A stretch of DNA of 64,000 nt from Novosphingobium sp. (GTDB lineage: Bacteria; Pseudomonadota; Alphaproteobacteria; Sphingomonadales; Sphingomonadaceae), in contig NZ_JAIXPP010000060.1 in assembly GCF_027486195.1 (NCBI RefSeq), positions 42,240-106,239 on the forward strand. Direction: 5' to 3'. Position 1 is the stretch's first letter. Each line of letters begins with the position of its first letter. The notes beneath the pieces were generated by a model. It saw only the letters and a list, made by a program, of their open reading frames with translations, ran no database searches and was not told the DNA's origin. Below are positions 53,376 to 64,000 of the stretch, piece by piece. The translations under genes and the position numbers were made by a program.

Positions 53376-54536
53376 ATGGCGGCGCACAAGGAAACTACCG
53401 GCCCCGCACCCACCCGCATCTCCCTCGGCGCCTGCCTCCTGATCGGTGCAGCAGGGCTCCTCGTGCTTGGCGTCCAGCCGCTGCTTTATGGCAGCTATGT
53501 CCATGAAGGCCGGATCGGCGAGGCCAGCCTTGGCCTCCTCGCGGCCATAGAGATCGCCGCCATCGCGCTGGGCAGTGCGGGCGGGATCGCGTTACTGGGG
53601 CGGACGCCGGCGCGCATGGTCGCGCTGATCGGCATCGCCATTACCATCGCAGCAAACCTGCTCCCGGACGCAATCCCGCTGCTGCTGGTCCGCGCAGTGT
53701 CGGGAGCGGGCGGCGGCCTGCTGGTCGGCGTCGCGGCCGGTGCCATCGCGAAGTCCAGGGGCCTCAACGCCGCAGCGGCCGCGTTCCTGTTCCTTCAGTC
53801 CGCCAGCCAGTACGCCATCCTGCAATGGTTCGCGAGCGCCGCCTCCCCCGGTTCGGCGGCTGATGTCCAACACGCCCTCGCCGTGATCGCCGCGCTCACC
53901 GCGCTTGCACTGCCGCTCGTGCCGTCGCGGCTCGCCCCCGCCGCCCATGCCGAGAGCGCCGCCAGCAAGGGTGCCATCCCGCTTTCCGGCTGGATCGGCC
54001 TCGGCGCCTCAGCATTGCTGGTCGGCGCGGTCATCGGGATCTGGGCCTACATGGGCCTCTGGCTCGAAGCGCGCGGCATCGCGCCCGAACGCATCGCGCC
54101 GATGCTCACCGCTTCGATGGTCGGGCAGATGGCGGGCGCGCTGGTCGCCATTGCCGTGGGCGAGCGCGGGCATGCCGGGGCGAAGGCGGTCGGCACCGGC
54201 CTCGCCCTGATCCTCATCGTCGCCTTGTTGTTCCTGCGCGGTGCAGACGGTGCCGCAGGCTGGAGCCTCATCGTCGGCTACGGCTTCGTGTGGATGCTCC
54301 TCTCCCCCGCGCTCACCGGCTTCCTGCTTGAGGCCGATCCGACCCGCCGCAGCCTACCCTTCGCCGCCTCGGCGCAGCTTATGGGTGCAGCGATCCTGCC
54401 CACGGCAGCGGGCATGATGATCGAGGCGCAGGGGATCGATACCGTGCTGCTCGCGTGTTCAGCCGCGGTCGTTCTCGGCCTCGTGATGATCGGAGGCGCG
54501 TTGGCGGCGCGCCCCCGGCTTCAGGCGGGGACGTAA
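53376..54536 (+). CDS. MFS transporter
   Basis: 386 residues starting MAAHKETTGPAPTR, with GAGGG six bases upstream. Around twelve hydrophobic segments; ISLGACLLIGAAGLLVLGVQ is the first, and the loop LLGRTPARMVALIG fits the short loop between segments 2 and 3. No substrate-specific motif is recognised. Shared upstream region with an operator suggests inner-membrane uptake of the regulon product. The 3' end overlaps the convergent flavin monooxygenase gene by 16 nt. Confidence 0.85.
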   Translation: MAAHKETTGPAPTRISLGACLLIGAAGLLVLGVQPLLYGSYVHEGRIGEASLGLLAAIEIAAIALGSAGGIALLGRTPARMVALIGIAITIAANLLPDAIPLLLVRAVSGAGGGLLVGVAAGAIAKSRGLNAAAAAFLFLQSASQYAILQWFASAASPGSAADVQHALAVIAALTALALPLVPSRLAPAAHAESAASKGAIPLSGWIGLGASALLVGAVIGIWAYMGLWLEARGIAPERIAPMLTASMVGQMAGALVAIAVGERGHAGAKAVGTGLALILIVALLFLRGADGAAGWSLIVGYGFVWMLLSPALTGFLLEADPTRRSLPFAASAQLMGAAILPTAAGMMIEAQGIDTVLLACSAAVVLGLVMIGGALAARPRLQAGT

Positions 54537-56260
54537 GGCTCGACCGGCAGTTCCTCGTACCGCGCCTTCAGCTGCAGCCCAAGGTACTGCGAGTAACTGC
54601 GCGCCATCGCGAGATTTCCGGCCATGAACCACAGTCCCGGTTCGGGCGTCGGCTTCCACAGGTTCTTCATCTCGCCTTCCCACGGGCCTTCGTCGCCCGG
54701 GAAGCCCGAGCCATAGCCCCAGGTCTTGCCGATGCGCTCGGCAACCTCGGGATTGATAAGGCGCGCCACCCACTGCTTCATATCGCCGAAGCCGGTTGCG
54801 TAGATGATGCGGTCGGCACGTTCATGGCTGCCGTCAGAGAGCACCAGCCCGTCTTCATCGATGCGCTCGATGGTGACGCCGGAACGCACTTTGATCCGCC
54901 CGTCAGCCACCATTTCCGAAGCGCCGACATCGACATAATAGCCTGACGAAGTACGCTGGAACTTCATCGCGATGCCCGTGCCGTCCGGCCCGAAATCGAC
55001 CTGGAATCCCGCGTCGGTGAGCCGCTGGTAGAACGGCGCTTCCGAAACCTGCAGCGCATCCCACGTCGCCCTGTTGACCTTCTCGGCAAGCCGCAGCGGC
55101 ACTGACGCACTGATCAGGTCCGCCTTGTCGGTAACGAGTCCGGAATCGAACGCCTGCTGCGAATAGGCACCGGCCAGCAGCGTCTCCATGTTCGATTGCC
55201 GCACGATCAGCGTGGAGGAACGCTGGATCATCACCGGCTCGGCGCCATGGCTCACCAGATCGGCGCATATATCATGCGCGGAGTTGTTGGCGCCGACGAC
55301 GACCACGCGCTGGCCCTCAAGCCCTTCGCCGCCCGGATGCTCGCTCGAATGGAATTGGTGGCCCTTGAAGCTTTCCTGTCCCGGAAGTTCCGGCGTGACC
55401 GCAAAGCCCGCATTACCCACCGCCATCACCAGATGTTCGGGCACAAGCGTCACCGGCTTCCCGTCGCGCAGCAGCTCCACCCGCCACTTGCCCGTGGCAG
55501 GATCGCGGGAAATTCCCTTGCATTCGGTGCTGGTCCAGATCCCCAGTTCCATGATCCCGGCGTAGTATTCCAGCCAGTCGCCCATCTTCTGCTTGGGCGT
55601 GTAGACCGGCCAATGATCCGGGAACGGCACGTAGGGCATGTGGTCGTACCACACCGGATCATGCAGCAGCAGCGACTTGTAGCGCGAACGCCATTGGTCG
55701 CCCACGCGCGGGTACTTGTCGACCAGCAGGCACGGCACGCCCAGCATCTTGAGCCGCGCGCCCAGCGCAAGGCCGCCCTGCCCTGCGCCGATCACCAGCA
55801 CATAGGGCGGATTGCTCTCGTTCCACTGCTCGACATCGTCATGGCGCACGTCTTCCCAGGTGCGCTGGCCGGTTTCGTCCACCACACCCGAATGGCGCCG
55901 CCCGCGCAGCGGTTCCTCGAAGCCCTTGAGTTCCTTGAGCGCCGTCAGCAGCGTGAAGCACTGCTCGCCCACCAGCCGCACATAGCCTTCGCCCCGGCCC
56001 AGCGCCGTCTCGAAGCTGATGAAGCCTTCGCTCGCCCCGGTGGCCGCATCGCTGGCAAAGCCGCCGATGCCGGAATCCTGTGCCCGTGCGCTTGCGAAGG
56101 CGGTGATCGCCGCAGTCCCTTCATGCGTCGCCAGCGTCCAGCCGAGCGCCAGGTAATCGCGCCACAGGCCATCGGGCAGGAACAGGCCCGCCACCGCCGC
56201 GCCATCCCCGGCGGCCAGCGCCGCGCCGAACTTCTCAAGCCAGCCATGTACGTCAAGCAT
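54521..56260 (-). CDS. Flavin-containing monooxygenase with NTF2-like N-terminal domain
   Basis: 579 residues. The first 130 residues look like a SnoaL/NTF2-like domain (VHGWLEKFGAALAAGDGAAV and GLFLPDGLWRDYLALGW). The FMO part has the FAD motif VIGAGQGGLALGARL, the linking motif SFKGHQFHSSEHPG and the NADPH motif VVGANNSAHDICADL. Such proteins oxygenate ketones or heteroatoms. It is 37 bp downstream of the second TonB receptor on the same strand. Confidence 0.9.
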   Translation of the reverse strand: MLDVHGWLEKFGAALAAGDGAAVAGLFLPDGLWRDYLALGWTLATHEGTAAITAFASARAQDSGIGGFASDAATGASEGFISFETALGRGEGYVRLVGEQCFTLLTALKELKGFEEPLRGRRHSGVVDETGQRTWEDVRHDDVEQWNESNPPYVLVIGAGQGGLALGARLKMLGVPCLLVDKYPRVGDQWRSRYKSLLLHDPVWYDHMPYVPFPDHWPVYTPKQKMGDWLEYYAGIMELGIWTSTECKGISRDPATGKWRVELLRDGKPVTLVPEHLVMAVGNAGFAVTPELPGQESFKGHQFHSSEHPGGEGLEGQRVVVVGANNSAHDICADLVSHGAEPVMIQRSSTLIVRQSNMETLLAGAYSQQAFDSGLVTDKADLISASVPLRLAEKVNRATWDALQVSEAPFYQRLTDAGFQVDFGPDGTGIAMKFQRTSSGYYVDVGASEMVADGRIKVRSGVTIERIDEDGLVLSDGSHERADRIIYATGFGDMKQWVARLINPEVAERIGKTWGYGSGFPGDEGPWEGEMKNLWKPTPEPGLWFMAGNLAMARSYSQYLGLQLKARYEELPVEPYVPA

Positions 56261-56297
56261 CAGGAATTGCCGCCTTTTTCTAAGCTCGCCGCGCAGA

Positions 56298-58565
56298 TCA
56301 GAAGTGCGCGATCAATTGGATCCCGAAGGTTCGCGGATCGTTGTAGTTGATCTGGTCCTGCGTGATCACTGGCGCAATTGAGGATATCACCCGCGCCGAA
56401 TTGAGGTTCTTCACCCAAAGCGCCGCCTCATAGGTCTTGGACGGCGATTGCCACGCCAGCCGCGCGTTGATCCTGCCGTTGCCCTTCACTTCGGTGCTCG
56501 CCGCATTGTCCGGGAACAGCGCGATCGAGGACACGTATGTCCCGTCCACCCGCGCCTTGATCGCCGACCCTCCGGCCAGCGGCACCGTCAGGTTGATTCC
56601 GCCCGAAAATGCAAACCGGGGGGCATTGACCAGCCGGTTGCCCGAATAGCTCACCCCGCCCAGCGCGGCGAACTTCTTGTATTCGCTGTGCATGAAGGTT
56701 GCCGCACCGAACAGATCCAGATTGCGCGTCGGACGCACGGTGAGTTCCGCCTCCAGCCCGTAGATCTCCGCATTGCCCGCATTGAGCTTGCGCTGCACCG
56801 GGATGGGTCCGGTCAGATCGAACACGAAAACCTGCAGATCGCGGTAGTCGTAATAGAATGCCGAGGTGTTGAAGCGGACCTTCCGGTCGAGGAATTCGGT
56901 CTTCAGCCCCACTTCATAGGCATAGAGCTTCTCCGAATTGAACGGCGTAAGCTGCAGCGCATCGGTCGAGGCCCCGCCCGCGAACCCGCCGCTGTTGTAG
57001 CCCTTGGAGAACGAGGCATAGACCAGCGTATCGCCGGTCTTGTAGTTGAGCGCCGCGCGCCAGGAGAGATCGCGGAAGGTCTTGGTGCCGTTGAAATCGA
57101 GCAGCGGCAGGGTCACGTCCGAGTAGGCCTTCACTGGCACCACCCCGCCCACCGCATCGAACAGGCTGTGGTAATCCATGTTGATCCGGTCGTTCGACCA
57201 ACGCAGGCCAACTGTGGCGGTCAGCTTGTCGGTCAGCTTGTAATCCGCCTGGCCGAACAGCGCGAAGCTGCGCGTCCGCTGCGTATAGGGATAGCGCAGC
57301 AGCCCCAGCGAATTGACCGGATCGAACGTGCCGAGCAGATCGCCGGGATCGCGCAAGCTGCGCAGCAGATCGAAGCTGCTGTCGGTCGCCAGCGTGTCGT
57401 GGAAATAGTACGCGCCGACGATCCAGTTGAGTTTGCGCTCGCCCGTCGATTGCAGGCGCAGCTCCTCGCTCCACTGGCGCGGGCGGTCTTCGTAGTAGGC
57501 GACCACGAAGTCGTTGGGGCTGGCGTCGGTATCTTCCAGCGTCGCGCGGTTCACCTGCTCGTAGGCAGTGATCGAGGTCAGCTGGACCCCGCCGAAATCG
57601 ACCTGCCCCAGCAGCGAGGCGCCGAATACGCCAATGCGCTCCTTGCCTTCGACATTGTAGTCACCGGCATAGACGTTCTTGTCGGTGTCCGCGTAGCCGA
57701 ACGCGTCAGTCGGCGTGCCATCGGGCAGGAATGACGGGTTGCCGAAGAAATCAACGCCTTGCCCGCGATGCTGGAACTGCCGCGCCCCGCCGGTGTTGTT
57801 GCCGCCGTGCACCGAAAGCCGCAGCAGCACATTGGGCGCGGGTGTGAAATCGGCAATCCCGCGTAGCGCCCAGAGGTTGATGTTGTTGACGTTGTTGCCA
57901 GTCACACGGTTCAGCGTCGTCCCGTCACGCCGGTTCAGGAACCCCGCCACGCGCACCTTGAGCAGATCCTTGGCAATCGGCCCGCCAATGCCGCCTTCCA
58001 GCTGCACTTCATTGAACCGGCCATAAAGCGCGGAGAAATCGCCGCTCAGGTCGTCGGTCGGCTTGCGGCTCGCAAAGCGGATCGCGCCTGCCGTGGTGTT
58101 GCGGCCATAAAGCGTGCCCTGCGGCCCTTTCAGCACTTCGATCCCGTCGGAATCGAACACGTTGAACAGCTTGCCCGCGTTCGCACCAAGGAACACGTCG
58201 TCGACATAGACGCCGACTGCGCCCGTGGTGTTGGAATTGAAATCGCCGATGCCCACGCCGCGAATGAACAGCGATGTGGTCGAGGCCGCCGTCCCCGCCT
58301 GCATCGAAAGGCTCGGCACCAGCAGCGTGAGGTCGCGCGGATCGCGGATGCCGGTCTCGCTCAGCGCATCCCCGCTGATCGCCGCGATCGCGATCGGCAC
58401 GTCCTGCACGTTCTGCGCGCGGCGCTGCGCTGTAACGACAATCTCGGCAATACCCGCATCCTTTGCAGGCGGCGCGGTTTCCTCCGCAAAGGCCGGCATG
58501 GCCAGCGTCAGCGCACTTCCCGCCAGAATGATCCCGAGGCACTGCTTCACTTTGGCCCGACGCAT
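56298..58565 (-). CDS. TonB-dependent outer-membrane receptor (second)
   Basis: 755 residues with signal MRRAKVKQCLGIILAGSALT. Plug residues IAEIVVTAQRRAQNVQDVPIA, FIRGVGIGDFNSNTTGAVGV and IEVLKGPQGTLYGRNTTAGA, then a barrel ending DPRTFGIQLIAHF. The ATG at 58565 has GGGGGG seven bases upstream. It precedes the monooxygenase and is transcribed away from the TetR gene, so the receptor probably imports the oxygenase substrate. Confidence 0.92.
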   Translation of the reverse strand: MRRAKVKQCLGIILAGSALTLAMPAFAEETAPPAKDAGIAEIVVTAQRRAQNVQDVPIAIAAISGDALSETGIRDPRDLTLLVPSLSMQAGTAASTTSLFIRGVGIGDFNSNTTGAVGVYVDDVFLGANAGKLFNVFDSDGIEVLKGPQGTLYGRNTTAGAIRFASRKPTDDLSGDFSALYGRFNEVQLEGGIGGPIAKDLLKVRVAGFLNRRDGTTLNRVTGNNVNNINLWALRGIADFTPAPNVLLRLSVHGGNNTGGARQFQHRGQGVDFFGNPSFLPDGTPTDAFGYADTDKNVYAGDYNVEGKERIGVFGASLLGQVDFGGVQLTSITAYEQVNRATLEDTDASPNDFVVAYYEDRPRQWSEELRLQSTGERKLNWIVGAYYFHDTLATDSSFDLLRSLRDPGDLLGTFDPVNSLGLLRYPYTQRTRSFALFGQADYKLTDKLTATVGLRWSNDRINMDYHSLFDAVGGVVPVKAYSDVTLPLLDFNGTKTFRDLSWRAALNYKTGDTLVYASFSKGYNSGGFAGGASTDALQLTPFNSEKLYAYEVGLKTEFLDRKVRFNTSAFYYDYRDLQVFVFDLTGPIPVQRKLNAGNAEIYGLEAELTVRPTRNLDLFGAATFMHSEYKKFAALGGVSYSGNRLVNAPRFAFSGGINLTVPLAGGSAIKARVDGTYVSSIALFPDNAASTEVKGNGRINARLAWQSPSKTYEAALWVKNLNSARVISSIAPVITQDQINYNDPRTFGIQLIAHF

Positions 58566-58656
58566 AATCATTCCCCCCGCTTCGGCTCCGCAGCGCACAG
58601 GCGCGAGCCCTGATCCCCATGACGCAAAGCTTCCCCCATTCCGCAGCAGCGTCAAG

Positions 58657-58677
58657 CCGAATTTGACTTAAATTCGG
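58657..58677. promoter_or_regulatory. Candidate TetR operator
   Basis: CCGAATTT and its complement AAATTCGG enclose five bases (GACTT). A further loosely related pair (GAATTTG at 58688, CAAATTC at 58707) follows. It lies between the divergent receptor and TetR genes. Confidence 0.6.
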
Positions 58678-58731
58678 ATTTTTATTTGAATTTGGGTTGA
58701 ACCGCGCAAATTCGGCGCTAGGCTTCGCTGC

Positions 58732-59409
58732 ATGGTCACAATTCTCCCCAGGCCGGGGGCGCCCGGTTCCGCCGAAGCGATCCGCCGCCCGCGCCAGAAG
58801 CGCAGCCAGCAGCGGTTCGAGGCGATCCTCGATTCCGCCGATCGCCTGCTCGAAACGCTCGAGCCCGCGCAGATCAGCATCTACACCCTCGCCGAGGAAG
58901 CGGGCCTTTCTGCCCCCTCGATCTACCATTTCTTCCCTGATGCCGGGCAAGTCTTCGTGGCGCTGGCCGAACGCTACGTGCGCGAATTCGTCGATCTGCT
59001 CGACAAGCCGCTGCCCCCCGGCATCCAGACCTGGCAGCACTATGTCGCCGCGCGCTATGGCCATGGCCGCGATCACTACAACGCCCACGCCGCCGCACGC
59101 CGCCTCCTGCTCGGTTCGGGCCTTTCCGCCACGATTCGCGCGCGCGATCTCGAAAACGACCGCGTACTCGCGCAGCGCTCGATGGCCGAACTCAGCCAGC
59201 TATTCGAGATCGCCCCCAGCCTCGATCTGATCGAACGTTTCACCGAACTGCTCGTGATCAACGATGCGATCTGGACCCTTTCGGTCCACCGCCACGGCAC
59301 GATCACCGACGCCTACGAGGAGCAGGCCCGCCGCGCGCGCGAGGCCTATGCCCGCACGTTCCTGCCCGAATACCTGCCGCTGCGCACGTCTGCGCACCAG
59401 GCCGCCTGA
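58732..59409 (+). CDS. TetR-family transcriptional regulator
   Basis: 225 residues. The DNA-binding part is RFEAILDSADRLLETLEPAQ, ISIYTLAEEAGLSAPSIYHF and FPDAGQVFVALAERYV. The rest is a helical ligand domain. It diverges from the receptor gene and is followed 20 bp later by the aminotransferase gene. It probably represses one or both directions. Confidence 0.92.
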   Translation: MVTILPRPGAPGSAEAIRRPRQKRSQQRFEAILDSADRLLETLEPAQISIYTLAEEAGLSAPSIYHFFPDAGQVFVALAERYVREFVDLLDKPLPPGIQTWQHYVAARYGHGRDHYNAHAAARRLLLGSGLSATIRARDLENDRVLAQRSMAELSQLFEIAPSLDLIERFTELLVINDAIWTLSVHRHGTITDAYEEQARRAREAYARTFLPEYLPLRTSAHQAA

Positions 59410-59429
59410 ACCATACGAGGGAGAGCCCG

Positions 59430-60713
59430 ATGACCACGAACGCCGCCGACAAAGCTCTGCGCAAACGCGCCCTGAAAGTCGTGCCGAACGGCATGTACGG
59501 CCACGAGGCGACCACGCTCATGCCCGAAAGCTACCCACAGTTTTTCAGCAAGGGTGAAGGCGCCTATATCTGGGACGTCGATGGCAACCGCTACCTCGAT
59601 TTCATGTGCGCCTATGGCCCCAACCTGCTGGGCTACAACAACATGCGCGTGAACGACGTCGCCGTTGCCCAGCTCGCGCTTGGCGATACGATGACCGGCC
59701 CGAGCGCGCACTTCGTCGAGCTAGCCGAAGCATTGGTCGGCATGGTCAGCCACGCCGATTGGGCGATGTTCTGCAAGAACGGCACCGATGCGACCACCAT
59801 GGCGATGACCACCGCCCGCGCGCAGACGGGCAAGCGCCGCATTCTCGTGGCGGACGGTGCCTATCACGGCGCGGCCCCGTGGTGCACGCCGATGCCGGCC
59901 GGGATCGTGCCGGAAGAACGCGCGTTCATCTCGAAATATCAGTTCAACGACATCGCCAGCCTCGAAGCCGCCGTCGCCGAAGCAGGCGACGATCTCGCCG
60001 CCATTTTCGCCTCGCCCTTCAAGCACGATGCCTTCATCGATCAGGCGCTTCCCGATCCGGCCTATGCCAAGCGCGCCCGCGAACTCTGCGACGAAACCGG
60101 CGCGATGCTCATCGTCGATGATGTGCGCGCAGGCTTCCGCCTGATCCGCGATTGCAGCTGGGAACTCGTCGGCGTCCGGCCGGACATGAGCTGCTGGGGC
60201 AAATCCTTCGCCAACGGACACCCGATTTCCGCCCTGCTCGGCAACGACCGCTGCCGCGAGGGTGCGGGCCAGATCTACGTCACCGGCTCGTTCTGGTTCG
60301 CCGCCGTGCCCATGGCCGCAGGGGTCGAGACGCTCAAGATCCTGCGCGAGACCGATTACCTCGAAAACTCGATCCGCCTCGGCACGCTATGGCGCGAAGG
60401 CCTCGATGCGCTCGCCGCGAAGCACGGCTTTGCCCTGCGCCAGACCGGCCCCGTCCAGATGCCGCAGATCCTGTTCGAGGGCGACCCCGACTACCGCATC
60501 GGCTTCGCGTGGGGCGAGGCGATGCTGAAGCGCGGGGTCTACGTTCACCCCTGGCACAACATGTTCTTCTGTGCCGCGATGACCGAGGCCGATATCGAGT
60601 TCGCCCTCAGCGCCGCAGACGAAGCCTTCGCATCGGTGAAGGCCCAGTTGGCGACAATCGAGCCGCACCCCGTCGTCCTGATGTTCCTCACCGCCATGGC
60701 CGGAGCACACTGA
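59430..60713 (+). CDS. Class III aminotransferase (GSA-aminomutase-like)
   Basis: 427 residues. PLP-enzyme motifs are [49 protein letters not shown] and the PLP lysine in [17 protein letters not shown]. The spacing resembles glutamate-1-semialdehyde aminotransferase relatives that act on other substrates. Linked to a receptor-monooxygenase operon, it may act on an amine; the reaction is unknown. Confidence 0.88.
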   Translation: MTTNAADKALRKRALKVVPNGMYGHEATTLMPESYPQFFSKGEGAYIWDVDGNRYLDFMCAYGPNLLGYNNMRVNDVAVAQLALGDTMTGPSAHFVELAEALVGMVSHADWAMFCKNGTDATTMAMTTARAQTGKRRILVADGAYHGAAPWCTPMPAGIVPEERAFISKYQFNDIASLEAAVAEAGDDLAAIFASPFKHDAFIDQALPDPAYAKRARELCDETGAMLIVDDVRAGFRLIRDCSWELVGVRPDMSCWGKSFANGHPISALLGNDRCREGAGQIYVTGSFWFAAVPMAAGVETLKILRETDYLENSIRLGTLWREGLDALAAKHGFALRQTGPVQMPQILFEGDPDYRIGFAWGEAMLKRGVYVHPWHNMFFCAAMTEADIEFALSAADEAFASVKAQLATIEPHPVVLMFLTAMAGAH

Positions 60714-60850
60714 CCGCCCATCCCTCCTTCGAGCTTGTCTCGGGGAGGTGGCCCGGCTCAGGCGGGTCGGAGGGGCTATTTCAAGGCTTGGCAAACCCCG
60801 CCGATTCAGTCTTATACGGCGTCAAACCAAACCAGCCGAGAGGACGCCCC

Positions 60851-62806
<1,956 letters not shown>

Positions 62807-62811
62807 AACAA

Positions 62812-62848
62812 GAAAGGGCCGAGGCGCTGCCTGCGCCCCGGCCCTTTC
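62812..62848. terminator. Bidirectional terminator between acs and katG
   Basis: GAAAGGGCCGAGGCGC (62812-62827) pairs with GCGCCCCGGCCCTTTC (62833-62848), allowing one internal mismatch. The arms end in A and T runs of three. It separates the convergent acs and katG genes. Confidence 0.75.
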
Positions 62849-62863
62849 CTTCACATCACAAGT

Positions 62864-64000
62864 TTACGAACGGTCGGCGTTCATCACCTTGGTCCAGGCC
62901 TTGGCGAAATCACGCACGAACTGCTCGCGCGCATCTTCGCTGGCATAGGCTTCGGCCACCGCGCGCAGTTCGGAGTTCGAGCCGAAGATCAGGTCCACCG
63001 GCGTCGCGGTCCACTTCAGCGCGCCGCTCGTCCGGTCGCGGCCTTCATAGGCGGCACCCGCCTTGCTCCACACGGTGTCCATGCTCAGCAGGTTGACGAA
63101 GAAATCGTTCGAGAGCGTGCCGAGACGGCCCGTAAACTCGCCCGCGTTCGATCCGCCCGCATTGGCATCGAGCACGCGCAGCCCGCCTACCAGCACGGTC
63201 ATTTCCGGCACGGTCAGCCCCAGCAGGCTGGCCTTGTCGACCAGCGCCTCAGCCGGAGACTGCCACGCATCCGCGCCCTGATAGTTGCGGAAGCCGTCAG
63301 ACTTCGGCTCCATCGGCGCAAAGGCGGCAGGATCGGTCTGCTCCTGCGTGGCATCGACCCGGCCCGGCGTGAACGGCAACTCAAGCGCAACACCGGCCTT
63401 GCCCGCTGCCTGCTCGACTACGGCATTGCCCGCCAGCACGATCAGATCCGCCATGCTGACGGTGCGGCCACCCGGCGCGGTGCGGTTGTAGTCCGCCCGC
63501 ACCTTTTCCAGCGCGGCAAGCACCTTGGCAAGTTCCGCCGGATCGTTCACCGCCCAGTCCTTCTGCGGCGCAAGGCGGATGCGCGCACCATTGGCGCCGC
63601 CGCGAAGATCCGATCCGCGCCACGTGGAGGCCGAAGCCCACGCCGTGCGCACCAGTTGCGCCGGGGTCACGCCTGCGCCCAGTACCTTGCTCTTGAGCAT
63701 CGCGATTTCCGCCGCGCCGATCAGCGGGTGGCCATCAGCCGGCAGCGGGTCCTGCCAGGTGAAGGTCTGTGCCGGCACATCCATGCCGATATAGTGCGTC
63801 TTCGGCCCCATATCGCGGTGGGTCAGCTTGAACCACGCGCGGGCGAAGGCATCGGCATAGAGCTCGGGCTTGTCCTTGAAACGCAGCGCGATGGCGCGGA
63901 ACGCCGGGTCCTGCTTGATCGCCATGTCGGTGGTGAACATGATCGGCGCGTGGGTCTTGCCCGCCTCGTGCGCGTCCGGCACGATCTGCACGTCCGCCGC
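62864..64000 (-). CDS. katG: Catalase-peroxidase, C-terminal part (partial)
   Basis: The start lies beyond the right edge. The visible 378 residues are the end of the N-terminal haem domain and the whole C-terminal domain: [33 protein letters not shown], then [46 protein letters not shown] and [18 protein letters not shown]. The enzyme removes hydrogen peroxide. No frameshift in the visible part. Confidence 0.95.
   Translation of the reverse strand, partial: AADVQIVPDAHEAGKTHAPIMFTTDMAIKQDPAFRAIALRFKDKPELYADAFARAWFKLTHRDMGPKTHYIGMDVPAQTFTWQDPLPADGHPLIGAAEIAMLKSKVLGAGVTPAQLVRTAWASASTWRGSDLRGGANGARIRLAPQKDWAVNDPAELAKVLAALEKVRADYNRTAPGGRTVSMADLIVLAGNAVVEQAAGKAGVALELPFTPGRVDATQEQTDPAAFAPMEPKSDGFRNYQGADAWQSPAEALVDKASLLGLTVPEMTVLVGGLRVLDANAGGSNAGEFTGRLGTLSNDFFVNLLSMDTVWSKAGAAYEGRDRTSGALKWTATPVDLIFGSNSELRAVAEAYASEDAREQFVRDFAKAWTKVMNADRS

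Overview
The window is GC-rich chromosomal DNA of an alphaproteobacterium, most likely a sphingomonad of the Novosphingobium type. This rests on the many TonB-dependent receptors, the NDUFS4-like complex I subunit, the lon-HU and dnaX-ybaB pairs, and REP-like inverted repeats typical of the group. The species is an inference.

Region 1 (1-9052). After the tail of a histidine kinase comes an intact tRNA-Thr(CGT). An integrated element of about 8.6 kb starts inside its 3' half and ends at a second copy of the same 49 bp. Every gene in the element lies on the minus strand: a P4-type tyrosine integrase, three unknown proteins, an AlpA-like regulator, a small coupled protein, a helix-turn-helix replication-type protein carrying 33-bp iteron-like repeats inside its gene, two unknown proteins, an HK97 gp10-like protein and an HK97-type major capsid protein, closed by a strong terminator. 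There is no terminase, portal or tail. The non-coding end holds an array of eight short palindromes. This looks like a minimal phage satellite that makes a capsid but depends on a helper.

Region 2 (9053-42044). This is mostly housekeeping: stress proteins, tRNA-Tyr, a SpoU-type rRNA methyltransferase, a lipoprotein, HU, Lon, an MlaA-like protein, YbaB, DnaX, SRP RNA, an NDUFS4-like subunit, HrpB, an aldo/keto reductase, an HxlR/carboxymuconolactone decarboxylase pair, a polyprenyl diphosphate synthase, and chorismate mutase overlapping a Rieske oxygenase. There is also a 1449-residue RTX protein with seven N-terminal propeller-like repeats, a tricorn-type protease, an AsnC regulator, a histidine kinase with a degenerate ATPase domain, a polysaccharide deacetylase, AstD, and tRNA-Ile2 and tRNA-Pro.

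Region 3 (42132-54536). This is a catabolic locus built around a GH68 levansucrase-type enzyme, a LacI regulator, five exported esterase/hydrolase-type proteins, a TonB-dependent receptor and an MFS transporter. Five copies of a LacI-type palindrome centred on ATCGAT or ACCGAT lie in all three divergent promoters and in front of the receptor operon, which also contains lacI. I infer one autoregulated regulon for an esterified sucrose or fructoside.

Region 4 (54521-64000). A second receptor and a flavin monooxygenase with an N-terminal NTF2-like domain form an operon. It diverges from a TetR regulator and a class III aminotransferase. Acetyl-CoA synthetase follows, then the C-terminal part of KatG, which runs off the right edge.
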